Origin: a virus
Reading direction: 5' to 3' (one strand)
IMG/VR virus record: IMGVR_UViG_3300021223_000018
Coordinates: 1-46,540 of that record
Length of the DNA: 46,540 nt
Below, piece by piece: positions 12,588-20,397 of the stretch (its first letter is position 1; every line of letters begins with the position of its first letter). Position numbers and translations under genes: made by a program. A model generated the notes under the pieces. That model was not told the DNA's origin. It did not search any database and worked only from the letters and a program-made list of their open reading frames with translations.

Positions 12588-13442
12588 TTACACCTTGCGA
12601 CCATTCCATATGAATAAAACCTTGGCGTGGATCGTTACGTCGTCAGCTCTGGCAGTCTGGTTTTCATAGTGCTGGTTGTCAGAGATAAGTCGATAGTGGT
12701 CCTCGTCCAGGCGCATCATGCGCTTGATGTACAGCTCTTGATGCCAAGTCACGACGTAGATACCTTCGCCGATGAACTCTTTTACGCCTCGATCAACAAT
12801 CACCAAGTCTTTATCGTTGATCGTCCCCTCCATGCTTTGACCCCATCCGGTGATCATCGCCAATGCTGAAGCGGCGGTATAGGTGACACCTTTCTCGCGG
12901 AGTATCTCTTCACGCACGACTAGGTTGCGCACCGCTTCGTTGTAATCGGCTGGCACTTGTCCGTGTCCCATAGCCCCACGAACGTCGTATTCCGGAATCA
13001 AAATCTCGTCATTCGTAGGGCGAAGGTTTGCAAATTTCGACGGCAAGTAGCCATCCGCATCACCGCCAGGCTCCTCGGCTGCAGCGACTATTCGTTCACG
13101 TGCCTCATCGGAAAGCCCCTTTACCTTGTTCAGCATCTGCCTAACTTGCTCGATAGACGAAGAGCCAGACTGCTCGGCGGATATTTCAGGTTCGGTGGCC
13201 GCGCCTTTTCGTGTGGGTGGATCGCCCTTCCCAGAGAGTAGCCAATCGACCGTCGTGTCATAGCCCTCGGCAATCGAAACCAAGTGCTCGTTACGGATGT
13301 TGCTTGTGTCTCCCGCGAACCACTGACGAACAGCCTCGTAGCTGACCCCGCAAGTCGTCGCAATATCTCGCTTAAACCCGCGCGCACCTACCTCGGGCTT
13401 CCTTGCTAAGACGAGTTTCGTAATTCGATCAGTAATTTTCAT
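12588..13442 (-). CDS. CI-type phage repressor (HTH + S24 peptidase)
   Basis: 284 residues. The N-terminal HTH (about 1-70) contains KRDIATTCGVSYEAVRQWFAG and an EGYDTTVDWLLSGKG end. A linker (70-150) follows, then a LexA/UmuD-like S24 domain with GWGQSMEGTI (nucleophile Ser203) and ELYIKRM (Lys240). Such repressors self-cleave when bound to RecA filaments. It maintains lysogeny by binding the CAAGCATGCTTG operators that separate it from cro and lie at the leftward promoter. The Cro HTH shares the YEAVRQW recognition helix, consistent with shared operators. Confidence 0.95.
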   Translation of the reverse strand: MKITDRITKLVLARKPEVGARGFKRDIATTCGVSYEAVRQWFAGDTSNIRNEHLVSIAEGYDTTVDWLLSGKGDPPTRKGAATEPEISAEQSGSSSIEQVRQMLNKVKGLSDEARERIVAAAEEPGGDADGYLPSKFANLRPTNDEILIPEYDVRGAMGHGQVPADYNEAVRNLVVREEILREKGVTYTAASALAMITGWGQSMEGTINDKDLVIVDRGVKEFIGEGIYVVTWHQELYIKRMMRLDEDHYRLISDNQHYENQTARADDVTIHAKVLFIWNGRKV

Positions 13443-13453
13443 GCGAGCAATCT

Positions 13454-13503
13454 ACAAGAGAGCTTGTCAAGCATGCTTGCCTTGCAAACACAAGCATGCT
13501 TGA
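13454..13503. promoter_or_regulatory. OR-like cluster of three repressor operators
   Basis: ACAAGAGAGCTTGT (13454-13467, half-sites CAAG/CTTG), CAAGCATGCTTG (13468-13479) and CAAGCATGCTTG (13491-13502); the last two are identical perfect 12-bp palindromes. Centres are 13 and 23 bp apart. The left site abuts the cI start, and the other two cover the candidate cro promoter. Confidence 0.85.
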
Positions 13504-13505
13504 AT
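13477..13505 (+). promoter_or_regulatory. Candidate rightward early promoter (PR)
   Basis: TTGCCT (13477-13482), 17-bp spacer, TTGAAT (13500-13505), each 4 of 6 to consensus. The -35 overlaps the middle operator and the -10 overlaps the right one, the layout expected for repression by CI. Confidence 0.45.
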
Positions 13506-13528
13506 ATGGGTAATCAAAGGAGGTCGGC

Positions 13529-13705
13529 ATGACCAAAACACAAGCAATTAAGCATTTCGGCTCCGTTTCGGCGCTGGCTAAAGCGCTCAGCGTCACCTAC
13601 GAGGCGGTTCGCCAGTGGGATGACGTTCCCGAGTTGCGCCAGTACCAGATCGAGCGAATCACTAAGGGTGAGCTTAAGGCTGAGCAGAATTCCCAAGCCG
13701 CGTAG
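13529..13705 (+). CDS. Cro-like repressor, 58 aa
   Basis: 58 residues. FGSVSALAKALSVTYEAVRQWDDVP is a Cro/YdaS-type HTH with the same YEAVRQW recognition stretch as CI. It probably binds the same operators to shut down cI and early transcription during lytic growth. AAAGGAGG precedes the ATG by a good distance. First gene of the rightward operon. Confidence 0.9.
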   Translation: MTKTQAIKHFGSVSALAKALSVTYEAVRQWDDVPELRQYQIERITKGELKAEQNSQAA

Positions 13706-13763
13706 CTCATGCCGCCCCAACAACTCATCAGTTCAAAACTTCATCAGCCACAAGGAGCACCAC

Positions 13764-13964
13764 ATGTACGCAGACCAATCGCACAAACGCGACACGCCAC
13801 GAAAAGTCCGGTTCAACAAGACGCTCGACCGAATTCTGGTTCGCGCTGCTGAAAGGGCAGAAATGCAACACGCAACTTACCTGTACGAAATGATCGAGTG
13901 GGCCGTAGAGAACGGTGCAATCGAAGCTTTGAGTAAGGAAGACCAGAAGTCTAGCGCGGCCTGA
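13764..13964 (+). CDS. Arc/MetJ-like small regulator candidate, 66 aa
   Basis: 66 residues. RKVRFNKTLDRILVRAAERAEMQHATYLYEMIEWAVENG looks like a ribbon-helix-helix unit: a strand then two helices. It is placed directly after cro, where lambdoid phages keep small regulators such as CII. CAAGGAG precedes the ATG at 13764. The family assignment is by fold pattern only. Confidence 0.65.
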   Translation: MYADQSHKRDTPRKVRFNKTLDRILVRAAERAEMQHATYLYEMIEWAVENGAIEALSKEDQKSSAA

Positions 13965-13982
13965 AGGCCCTTTGGAGGTTCC

Positions 13983-14225
13983 GTGCCTGAAATAGATCCT
14001 GGACTGGATTACGAGAGCCTGACCCCGCAGACAAAGGTCAGGATCGCTGCTTACGCGCTGAAGAAAGGCTTAAGCATCGAAGAAGCACTCGAAGCAATAG
14101 CAATCGAGTTTGTGGCAATGGGAGGACCCGCTGTGATCGGTAAGCCGAAAGGGAAGCTGTACCAATTGTTCCCTAAAGAGCCCCTCAAGTTGGTTCCTAA
14201 AGAGGGACTCAAAAGTGACAAATGA
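13983..14225 (+). CDS. Hypothetical early protein, 80 aa
   Basis: Starts at GTG 13983 with GGAGG five bases upstream. The N-terminal helical part (LTPQTKVRIAAYALKKGLSIEEALEAI) is followed by a C-terminal Lys/Pro repeat (PKEPLKLVPKEGLK). Not recognised; it could be a small replication or regulatory helper. A terminator hairpin follows its stop. Confidence 0.65.
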   Translation: MPEIDPGLDYESLTPQTKVRIAAYALKKGLSIEEALEAIAIEFVAMGGPAVIGKPKGKLYQLFPKEPLKLVPKEGLKSDK

Positions 14226-14242
14226 CAAATCCAAGGCACAAA

Positions 14243-14267
14243 AAAGCCGGGGCGCAATCCCGGCTTT
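14243..14267. terminator. Hairpin terminator within the early rightward operon
   Basis: AAAGCCGGG (14243-14251) pairs with CCCGGCTTT (14259-14267), loop of 7. The T-run is weak rightward (TTTCTG) and good leftward (TTTTTTGTG). In lambda terms it is a tR1-like attenuator between the cro region and the replication genes. Confidence 0.65.
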
Positions 14268-14305
14268 CTGTGCAGCGCATTACATATAACTCTGTGAGAC
14301 AAATT

Positions 14306-15082
14306 ATGCACATTCAGTCAGTACCAAGCAACCAAAAGATTAACCGTGTAGCCATCGGCAAGAAGCAGCGTTTTGAAGTATTCAAGCGCGACTCCTTCAC
14401 CTGCCAATACTGCGGTTCAAAGGCACCTGATGTCGTCCTGCATGTCGATCACATCAACCCTGTTAGCAAGGGTGGCGAGAACGAGATCATCAACCTGATC
14501 ACCTCTTGCGTTTCTTGCAACCTCGGAAAGAGTGACCGCCTGCTTACCGATAAGACTTCAATTGAAATGCAACGCAAGCAGCTCGAAGAGCTTGCTGAGC
14601 GCCGTGACCAGCTAGAGATGATGCTTGCTTGGCGCGACTCGCTGAAAGGTCTGGATGACGACATCGTAGACGAGGTGGCAATCCGTATTGAGGGCTACAT
14701 CCCGGGCAACTCTATTAATGATCACGGCAAGTCCATGATCAGGAAGTGGCTCAAGAAATACAGCATTGAAGAACTGTTAGACGCCGCAGAGATCGCTGAG
14801 AAGAAGCTCGACGCTGGGGTTACAGCTGAATCCGCAGGCGTCTTCTTCAACTCCATTCCCAAAATATGCGCGACCAAACGCCTACCAGAAGCCAAGCAGC
14901 GCCTTCTGTATGCGCGCGGAATTCTTCGTCGCCGCGTCTATGTCAACGAAGCCCAAGTCATGAAGCTGATGGAGAGCGCTGTGGCAGCCGGCCTGGACGT
15001 TGAAGAGCTGATTGATTTCACCAAAGAGGTCCGCAACTGGACTGAGTTCCGTAATGAGATGGAGGTCGTCGCCAATGGCTAG
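14306..15082 (+). CDS. HNH endonuclease-domain protein, 258 aa
   Basis: The HNH domain is at residues about 15-80: KKQRFEVFKRDSFTCQYCG (C33/C36), VVLHVDHINPVSKGG (His49 region), SCVSCNLGKSDR (C68/C71 and N72). The remaining 170 residues are helical (EMQRKQLEELAERRDQLEMM ...). The start at 14306 is preferred over 14222, because the longer form would be translated through the terminator hairpin; the longer start does however overlap the upstream stop (ATGA). It lies directly before the replication gene and overlaps it by 8 bp. Confidence 0.8.
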   Translation: MHIQSVPSNQKINRVAIGKKQRFEVFKRDSFTCQYCGSKAPDVVLHVDHINPVSKGGENEIINLITSCVSCNLGKSDRLLTDKTSIEMQRKQLEELAERRDQLEMMLAWRDSLKGLDDDIVDEVAIRIEGYIPGNSINDHGKSMIRKWLKKYSIEELLDAAEIAEKKLDAGVTAESAGVFFNSIPKICATKRLPEAKQRLLYARGILRRRVYVNEAQVMKLMESAVAAGLDVEELIDFTKEVRNWTEFRNEMEVVANG

Positions 15083-15983
15083 GGCTCGAAATATCAAACC
15101 AGCTCTGTTTACCAATGAGATCCTTGGCGTTGGCCATCCCTTGTGCACACTTCTGTTCCAGGGCCTTTGGGTTCTAGCTGATCGTGCCGGCCGTCTTGAA
15201 GATCGTCCACTGCGTATCAAGGCTGAAATCTTTCCTTACCGTGAAGCTGATGTTGACGCGATGCTGCACTGGCTTGCACATAAAGGGTTTATCGTGCGCT
15301 ACCAGGCGGACGGTAAGTCATTCATTGAGGTTCTTAATTTCACGAAACACCAGAATCCACACAAGAACGAGAAGGAGTCAGAAATTCCTTCTATATCAAA
15401 TGGATGTATCACTTCCGATATTCTCGGTACTCGTTCCGAATTTATCGGGACGACTCGCGCTGATTCCCTCTCTTCTGATTCTGATCTTCTGATTCCTGAT
15501 TCACTGATTCCTGATGTTCTGATACCGGATTCAGAAACCTTGCCGATCACCGAGGCTCCGGCGCCGACGAACATCCAAGTCTTTAAGCCAAAAGCAAAGC
15601 AAAAGACTGATGCGCAGATTGCCAATGCCAGCACATGGGATGCGTACACCATCGCGTACCTGGAGCGCTACGGTGTTGAGCCAGTTCGTAACGCCAAGGT
15701 CAATGGCCAGATTGCTCAGCTTGTTCAGCGCCTCGGGGCTATTGAGGCCCCGCAGGTCGCGATGTTCTACGTGACCATCAACGACTCGTTCTTCATCCGC
15801 GCATCGCATGAGTTCGGCTTGCTCGTAGCTCGCGCTGAAGGCATTCGTACACAGTGGATCACTGGGCGCCAGGTCAACGCAGTGACTGCCCGACAAGTCG
15901 AGAACACCCAGGCCAACATGAACGCTGCACAAGAGGCTGCCCGCAACATTCGGGCGGGTGGTGAGCGCAATGCTTTCCTCTGA
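15075..15983 (+). CDS. Phage replication protein (lambda O-like)
   Basis: 302 residues. The N-terminal ~110 residues form a winged-helix DNA-binding region typical of phage replisome organisers (ARNIKPALFTNEILGV ... LFQGLWVLADRAGRLEDRP ... FIEVLNFTKHQNPHKNE). A low-complexity linker has repeated LIPDS units (about 130-155). The C-terminal helical domain (DAYTIAYLERYGVEPVRNAKV...) probably contacts the helicase loader. The linker DNA carries an iteron array, so the origin probably lies inside this gene, as in lambda O. It overlaps both neighbours. Confidence 0.8.
   Translation: MARARNIKPALFTNEILGVGHPLCTLLFQGLWVLADRAGRLEDRPLRIKAEIFPYREADVDAMLHWLAHKGFIVRYQADGKSFIEVLNFTKHQNPHKNEKESEIPSISNGCITSDILGTRSEFIGTTRADSLSSDSDLLIPDSLIPDVLIPDSETLPITEAPAPTNIQVFKPKAKQKTDAQIANASTWDAYTIAYLERYGVEPVRNAKVNGQIAQLVQRLGAIEAPQVAMFYVTINDSFFIRASHEFGLLVARAEGIRTQWITGRQVNAVTARQVENTQANMNAAQEAARNIRAGGERNAFL
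15460..15533 (+). repeat. Iteron array, probable replication origin
   Basis: CTGATTC occurs exactly at 15460, 15475, 15489, 15496 and 15504. Variants are at 15481 (CTGATCT), 15511 (CTGATGT), 15519 (CTGATAC) and 15526 (CGGATTC). From 15489 the spacing alternates 7 and 8, giving a 15-bp period that codes LIPDS/LIPDV/LIPDS. Iterons inside the initiator gene are the lambda ori arrangement. Confidence 0.6.
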
Positions 15984-16767
15984 CGACGTTGCACTGCTCG
16001 CTGGCGCTATTTGCGCTACCGCAGAGACCCTGGGCCAGACCATAAGCGCTAACGCGGCTCAGTTGATGGCTGAGGACCTTGCGGTGCACGAGGCGTCTGA
16101 CATTCGCGCAGCTCTTCAGGCCTGCCGCCGAGAACTCACAGGCAAGCTCACCCTTGCATCGATTCTTCAGCGCATCCAGGCGTCCGATGGGCGACCCGGC
16201 AAGGATGAGGCGTGGTCAATCGCCCTGATGTCTAGTGACGAGAGCGATACCGTTGTGATGACTGATGAGATTCAGCTCGCGCTGGGTGCCGCTCGACCCG
16301 TGCTTGACCTTGGCGACAAGGTTGGTGCGCGCATGGCCTTCATAAGCGCCTACGAGCGCCTTGTCACTCAATCGCGAGAAGAGTGCAAGCCGGTCAACTG
16401 GCACGTCTCCATCGGCTTTGACGCCAGCCGCCGACTGGAAGCCATCAACAAGGCTGTCGAGTTGAAGCGCATCCCTCGTGAACGCGGCCAGATGTATTTG
16501 GCTGATCTTACGCACGAGCCAATCACCGATGACGGTCGCGCCATTGCGGGCCTGCTTGGTGGCCCTGCTGGAAACGCCAAGCCCAGCGCTGAGATCAAGG
16601 GCCGTATCGGCGTGATCAAGTCAGCCCTCCAGCACATGCGCAAATCCAGCGAAGAGGAAAAGGTCTTGCTGCGCATCACTGCGGCGAACGACTTGGCTGA
16701 CCGACTGGCATTACTTCAGCGGCAAGTTGCCGACGGACAGAACAAGAATCAGGAGCTCCCACAATGA
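15970..16767 (+). CDS. Hypothetical replication-region protein, 265 aa
   Basis: 265 residues. The N-terminal third (SDDVALLAGAICATAETLGQ ... DIRAALQACRRELTGKLTLASILQRIQ) is helical and resembles replication-accessory proteins found after O-like genes. The rest is helical with GLLGGPAGNAKPSAEIKG. The position suggests a helicase loader or accessory (lambda P role), but no ATPase motif is seen. ATG 15970 is chosen over GTG 15958; both overlap the previous gene. Confidence 0.65.
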   Translation: MLSSDDVALLAGAICATAETLGQTISANAAQLMAEDLAVHEASDIRAALQACRRELTGKLTLASILQRIQASDGRPGKDEAWSIALMSSDESDTVVMTDEIQLALGAARPVLDLGDKVGARMAFISAYERLVTQSREECKPVNWHVSIGFDASRRLEAINKAVELKRIPRERGQMYLADLTHEPITDDGRAIAGLLGGPAGNAKPSAEIKGRIGVIKSALQHMRKSSEEEKVLLRITAANDLADRLALLQRQVADGQNKNQELPQ

Positions 16768-16982
16768 CCGACATCTGCGATCAGGCTGACGAAGTAATCG
16801 AAGCGACACGCAAGCAAGCCCTTGCCCAGATCCCTCGCTACACCGGAATAAGCGCCACAGAGTGCGTGGAGTGCTCAGAGGTGATACCGGAGGGCCGTCG
16901 TGTGGCTATTCCGGGGGTGACGCTGTGCACGCCTTGTGCTGAGCGTGAGTCTTTGGCTAAGCAGGGAGTGCGCAGAGCATGA
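16764..16982 (+). CDS. TraR/DksA-type zinc-finger protein, 72 aa
   Basis: 72 residues with ECVECSEVIPEGRRVAIPGVTLCTPCAE: a C-X2-C ... C-X2-C zinc finger preceded by a helix, as in TraR and other short DksA relatives. TraR-type proteins bind the RNA polymerase secondary channel and alter promoter choice. Phage copies are common and their target genes are mostly unknown. Start and stop overlap the neighbours by 4 bp. Confidence 0.85.
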   Translation: MTDICDQADEVIEATRKQALAQIPRYTGISATECVECSEVIPEGRRVAIPGVTLCTPCAERESLAKQGVRRA

Positions 16983-17863
16983 GCAACTATACCGAATTGA
17001 AGCGGCTGGTAGATCGCGTGCTGACGGATCGCCGGTTCTGTGGCGACGAAAGCCACAAAGCTCTTGCCGATGGTGTCCTGGCCCTGATCGCCGAGAACGT
17101 AAAGCTTGCCTCCACAGCAAGGCTTGCTCGTGTATGGGCCGAAATGAAGGTGCATGAGGAAGTGGGTCGGTCCACCACCAATGCGCTGCTGGTGATGTGG
17201 GAGCGCGACCAGCTCAAGGCCGATAACGCCGCAGCGTTGCGCGAGGCGACCGATTTGGCTTTGGCGATCTGGCGCAGGTTCTACGCCAAGGATTCGCCTA
17301 ATTTCCAACCGTTCGAAAAGGCATCCAGCGTTATTGGGCAGATCGACAACATGGCCGCCGGGCTGATGAGCGATTTGGGAAAGCTCAAGGCCGAGAACGC
17401 GGCGCTGCGCAAGGAACGAACTGACTGGCAGGCTGAATGCCTGAAGCGTGGATTCGAGTATGTCCGTGAGTCGGATGATCATTACGTTCTGGCCGATCTT
17501 CCTGAAATGGCCGATCTGCTCGGCATGCTGCTCGGCGTCGAAGTACGCACCAAAGACAACGATGCCTACGAAGAGGCCAACAGCCGGCTGAATGAGCAGG
17601 TTGAAGGACTGATCAACACCATCCACAAGCAGGAATCGATGCGTAAGGATGCGGAGCGCTGGAGATTCGTTCGCAACCCTACGGCCACCGGCTCTCCTTT
17701 TGCCGTATGGAGTGAGCGCACAAACCTTTTCCTTGGGAAATTCGCGGACGAAGCAATCGACGCCGCCAGGGGCAAGGGAGAGCAGTCAGAGGGCGGCCTC
17801 CAAACAGACCATAAATCGTCTGAAAGCATTGACCCAGAAGGGTCAAAGGGTGGCCTGCAATGA
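16979..17863 (+). CDS. Ea22-like coiled-coil protein, 294 aa
   Basis: 294 residues with several coiled-coil stretches (WERDQLKADNAAALREATDL; KLKAENAALRKERTDWQAEC) and a C-terminal module DAERWRFVRNPTATGSPFAVW that recurs in Ea22-like proteins. Function not established. It lies between the TraR-like and NinB genes and overlaps both by 4 bp. Confidence 0.65.
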   Translation: MSNYTELKRLVDRVLTDRRFCGDESHKALADGVLALIAENVKLASTARLARVWAEMKVHEEVGRSTTNALLVMWERDQLKADNAAALREATDLALAIWRRFYAKDSPNFQPFEKASSVIGQIDNMAAGLMSDLGKLKAENAALRKERTDWQAECLKRGFEYVRESDDHYVLADLPEMADLLGMLLGVEVRTKDNDAYEEANSRLNEQVEGLINTIHKQESMRKDAERWRFVRNPTATGSPFAVWSERTNLFLGKFADEAIDAARGKGEQSEGGLQTDHKSSESIDPEGSKGGLQ

Positions 17864-18330
17864 CCGATAAGATCAGTGTCAACTGCCGCTCCATGCTCAC
17901 TGAGGCCATCACCCGCATGTCCAAGATGTTCGAGGACAAGCACTTCGTGGTGGTGAGCCTTCGCCCGGGCAAGGATCGCACCCTGGACCAGAACCGCCTC
18001 TGGTTCGCGATGTACAAGCGAATCGCCGAGATGACCCAGATCGGTGACCCGGCCGAGGCCCGCAAGTACTGCAAGTTGCACGTCGGCGTGCAGATCCTGC
18101 TGAACGATGATTCCGGGTTCCAGGCCGAGTGGTACCGGGTGATGCGTCACCTCCCGTACGAAACCAAGCTGGACATGATGGGCGAGTGCCACCTGTTCGG
18201 GCCGGACGGCTTTCCGGTGACCAGCCTTTTCAATCGCGCCCAGGGCATCGCCTACACCGACCGCATCGTCGCGCGCTTTGCTCCGCAGGGCGTGTACTTC
18301 TCTGACCTGCTTAGCCAGGAGGCCGCATGA
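17860..18330 (+). CDS. ninB: NinB-like recombination protein
   Basis: 156 residues. LRPGKDRTLDQNRLWFAMYKRIAEMT is the NinB signature region (Q-N-R-L-W-F). The C-terminal part with LLNDDSGFQAEWYRVMRHLP and TDRIVARFAPQGVYF fits family length and layout. NinB (Orf of lambda) is a recombination mediator that loads recombination proteins onto single-stranded DNA. It is followed three genes later by NinG, giving a lambda-like nin region. Confidence 0.85.
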   Translation: MTDKISVNCRSMLTEAITRMSKMFEDKHFVVVSLRPGKDRTLDQNRLWFAMYKRIAEMTQIGDPAEARKYCKLHVGVQILLNDDSGFQAEWYRVMRHLPYETKLDMMGECHLFGPDGFPVTSLFNRAQGIAYTDRIVARFAPQGVYFSDLLSQEAA

Positions 18331-18638
18331 GCCATAACTTCAAGCCGGGTGACCTGGCACTGATTGTTGGGGCGCGAAGCTACCCGAGAAATATTGGCAA
18401 GACCTGTGAACTCGTCGAACTACTGAAACCATCACAAATTAGCGCATGGCTGGACCCCGAGGATGGCCGCCCAGTAAACAATGCCTCTGGGTTCGAGTGC
18501 TGGCTTGTGATCGGCAATGGCTTGATATCTGGAATTCAAGATACACGCGGAGCCTGCCTCGCACTCCCGTCTCACTTAATGCCCCTGCGCGGCGATTTCG
18601 CCCCAGAGCAGCAGAAGTCGCGGGAGGTGGTGGCATGA
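18327..18638 (+). CDS. Hypothetical nin-region protein, 103 aa
   Basis: 103 residues: HNFKPGDLALIVGARSYPRNIGKTCEL, a beta-rich SH3/KOW-like opening seen in many small phage proteins, then FECWLVIGNGLISG and LPSHLMPLRGDF. No specific family. Overlaps both neighbours by 4 bp. Confidence 0.7.
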   Translation: MSHNFKPGDLALIVGARSYPRNIGKTCELVELLKPSQISAWLDPEDGRPVNNASGFECWLVIGNGLISGIQDTRGACLALPSHLMPLRGDFAPEQQKSREVVA

Positions 18639-18823
18639 GCAGAACATCTCAACGCAAGCGCCAGGCATACGAAGAAGGGCACCGTGATGGCCGAAACCGT
18701 AATGGTCTGAAGTATTCGCGCCACCCATTCATGGAGCAATACCGGGCTGGGTATCAAGCGGGTATGGAAAAACCACGTCCAAAACGGACTTTGCTGGAAT
18801 GGTTCCGCGGGGTGTTCGCATGA
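18635..18823 (+). CDS. Small RMF-like protein, 62 aa
   Basis: 62 residues. RKRQAYEEGHRDGRNRNGL followed by HPFMEQYRAGYQAGM has the repeated G-rich helix spacing of ribosome-modulation-factor-like phage peptides, a weaker match than the one at 1659-1838. Basic overall. It overlaps ninG and the upstream gene by 4 bp. Confidence 0.6.
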   Translation: MSRTSQRKRQAYEEGHRDGRNRNGLKYSRHPFMEQYRAGYQAGMEKPRPKRTLLEWFRGVFA

Positions 18824-19416
18824 GCCTCTCCACCAAGCAACCAAAGGCCAAGACCTGCAAAAACCCAGATTGCGGGGCCTCATTCGCCCCTCAGCGCCTC
18901 GGCCAGAAGGTGTGCAGCCCCAAGTGCGGCCTCGCCATCAAGGACGTGAACGAAGCGAAGGCGCGCAAGGCTCTTGCTGATGTGGGCCGGTCCGATATCA
19001 AGGTGCGCAAAGAGGCCCTGAAAAGTCGCGGCGACCACATGCGCGAGGCTCAACAGGCGTTCAACGAATACATCCGCACTCGTGACCAGGCCGCCGGACA
19101 CCTGTGCATCTCCAGCGGCAAGCCATTGGACTGGAGCGGCAACGCAGTCGATGCCGGCCATTACCGCAGCGTTGGTTCCGCACCTCACCTGCGCTTCGAT
19201 GAGCGCAACTGCCACGCCCAAAGCAAGCAGGACAACCGGTTCCTTTCCGGCAACGCCGTGGACTACCGGATCGGCCTGATCGCGCGCATTGGCCAGGAGG
19301 CCGTCGATGCGCTGGAGGCCGACCAGAGCACTCGCAAGTACACCGTGGAAGAGATCAAGGCCATCAAGGCCAAATACCGGGCGCTTACCAAAGAGCTGAA
19401 GAGGGCTGCAGCATGA
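18820..19416 (+). CDS. ninG: NinG (Rap) recombination nuclease
   Basis: 198 residues. The N-terminal zinc finger is CKNPDCGASFAPQRLGQKVCS..C (about 13-38). The basic helical KALADVGRSDIKVRKEALKS region is followed by the NinG core with HLCISSGKPLDWSGNAVDAGHYRSVG and LRFDERNCHAQSKQDNRFL. NinG/Rap of lambda cuts branched recombination intermediates. Start at 18820 overlaps the upstream stop (ATGA). Confidence 0.92.
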   Translation: MSLSTKQPKAKTCKNPDCGASFAPQRLGQKVCSPKCGLAIKDVNEAKARKALADVGRSDIKVRKEALKSRGDHMREAQQAFNEYIRTRDQAAGHLCISSGKPLDWSGNAVDAGHYRSVGSAPHLRFDERNCHAQSKQDNRFLSGNAVDYRIGLIARIGQEAVDALEADQSTRKYTVEEIKAIKAKYRALTKELKRAAA

Positions 19417-19505
19417 CCATCACAGTGACGATCACCACGATCATCTGCATTGCCTGGTTCTTCCTGGAAGGACAGGTCATTACCTGGTGGAGGGCTCGGC
19501 CATGA
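19413..19505 (+). CDS. 30-aa membrane mini-protein
   Basis: MTITVTITTIICIAWFFLEG followed by QVITWWRARP: a single hydrophobic helix with a basic end (C-in topology likely). Both ends are 4-bp overlaps with ninG and the next gene, which supports translation. Role unknown. Confidence 0.5.
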   Translation: MTITVTITTIICIAWFFLEGQVITWWRARP

Positions 19506-20182
19506 ACTATCGCAGCGTGATATCCGCAGTGGTCAGGGCTTTGGCCTCCGAGACCATCAACAGCGCCGGCGGGTGTAATGTCGAACCGCGCGTGCAGACC
19601 AGCAAGCTCAAAGGCGAGATCACCGGCAAGGATGCCGCACTGCTCGCCGACTGCATCGTTCACAAGCTGCTACACGCCCAGCTCAGCCCGCGCCATTGGA
19701 ATGCGCTGGTGGCGAAGTACAGCACCCATCGTGGGCGCAAGATCGATTCAATCGGTCGCCTGGTCGCGGTTGTGCCTACGCCGGCGCCACTTCGATTCAC
19801 TCAGCAGGCCGTGCTGGTCTGGGCGGTACCGCAGCAGTCGAAGGGCATCCAGCGCGCCGCGGTACAGGTCAAGGCGCCAAAGCATCGGGAAAACAAGGAT
19901 GATGGCCAGTGGGACTGGCGCAACAAGGCGGCTGATGCAGATGTTGCCCGCGCCAACAAGCACGCCAGGTCGGTCGCCGAGTCGAAGCCGGGGGAGATGA
20001 TCGTCCTTGCCGAGTCGAACTACGACATGACGAACTGGGATTCTCAGGGCCTGACGGAGCGCACCTATCAGCGCTGGAACAAGTCGATCAAGGGAGCGCT
20101 GGAAAGCCTTGTGAACGAAGCGCTGGTGGAAGCACAACACATGCTTGAGGCGGTTGGCGTTCTTTCGGTGGAGGCGGCATGA
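19502..20182 (+). CDS. Hypothetical protein in late-regulator position, 226 aa
   Basis: 226 residues, not firmly recognised. The N-terminal half is helical/basic (LLADCIVHKLLHAQLSPRHWNALVAKYSTHRGRKIDSIGRL); the C-terminal half is helical with WDSQGLTERTYQRWNKSIKGALESL. The end of the nin region, just before a promoter-terminator pair, is where lambdoid phages encode their late antiterminator or activator (Q). A Q-like role is therefore suspected from position, not from a motif. Confidence 0.7.
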   Translation: MNYRSVISAVVRALASETINSAGGCNVEPRVQTSKLKGEITGKDAALLADCIVHKLLHAQLSPRHWNALVAKYSTHRGRKIDSIGRLVAVVPTPAPLRFTQQAVLVWAVPQQSKGIQRAAVQVKAPKHRENKDDGQWDWRNKAADADVARANKHARSVAESKPGEMIVLAESNYDMTNWDSQGLTERTYQRWNKSIKGALESLVNEALVEAQHMLEAVGVLSVEAA

Positions 20183-20382
20183 GCCGGCCACGGCATTACC
20201 TGAAGATCAATGGCGAGATAAGGGTCTGCATTCTTGAGCCGAGAGACGCTGTGCTGGTCGGTGACATCGTCGCGGTGGAGCGGGCGCAAACCGATTTACG
20301 CGTACGCGATCACATGGCAAGAATTCGTGAGCGAGTGTGCGATATGGTCGTAGAAAGTGGGCGATATGTGGTGACCGATTGA
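20179..20382 (+). CDS. Hypothetical protein, 67 aa
   Basis: 67 residues, short beta strands (HYLKINGEIRVCILEPRDAVLVGDIVAVE) then a basic helix (VRDHMARIRERVCDMVVES). Overlaps the preceding gene by 4 bp and is the last gene before the late promoter. No family recognised. Confidence 0.6.
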   Translation: MSRPRHYLKINGEIRVCILEPRDAVLVGDIVAVERAQTDLRVRDHMARIRERVCDMVVESGRYVVTD

Positions 20383-20397
20383 GTCCCTCAAAAGGGC

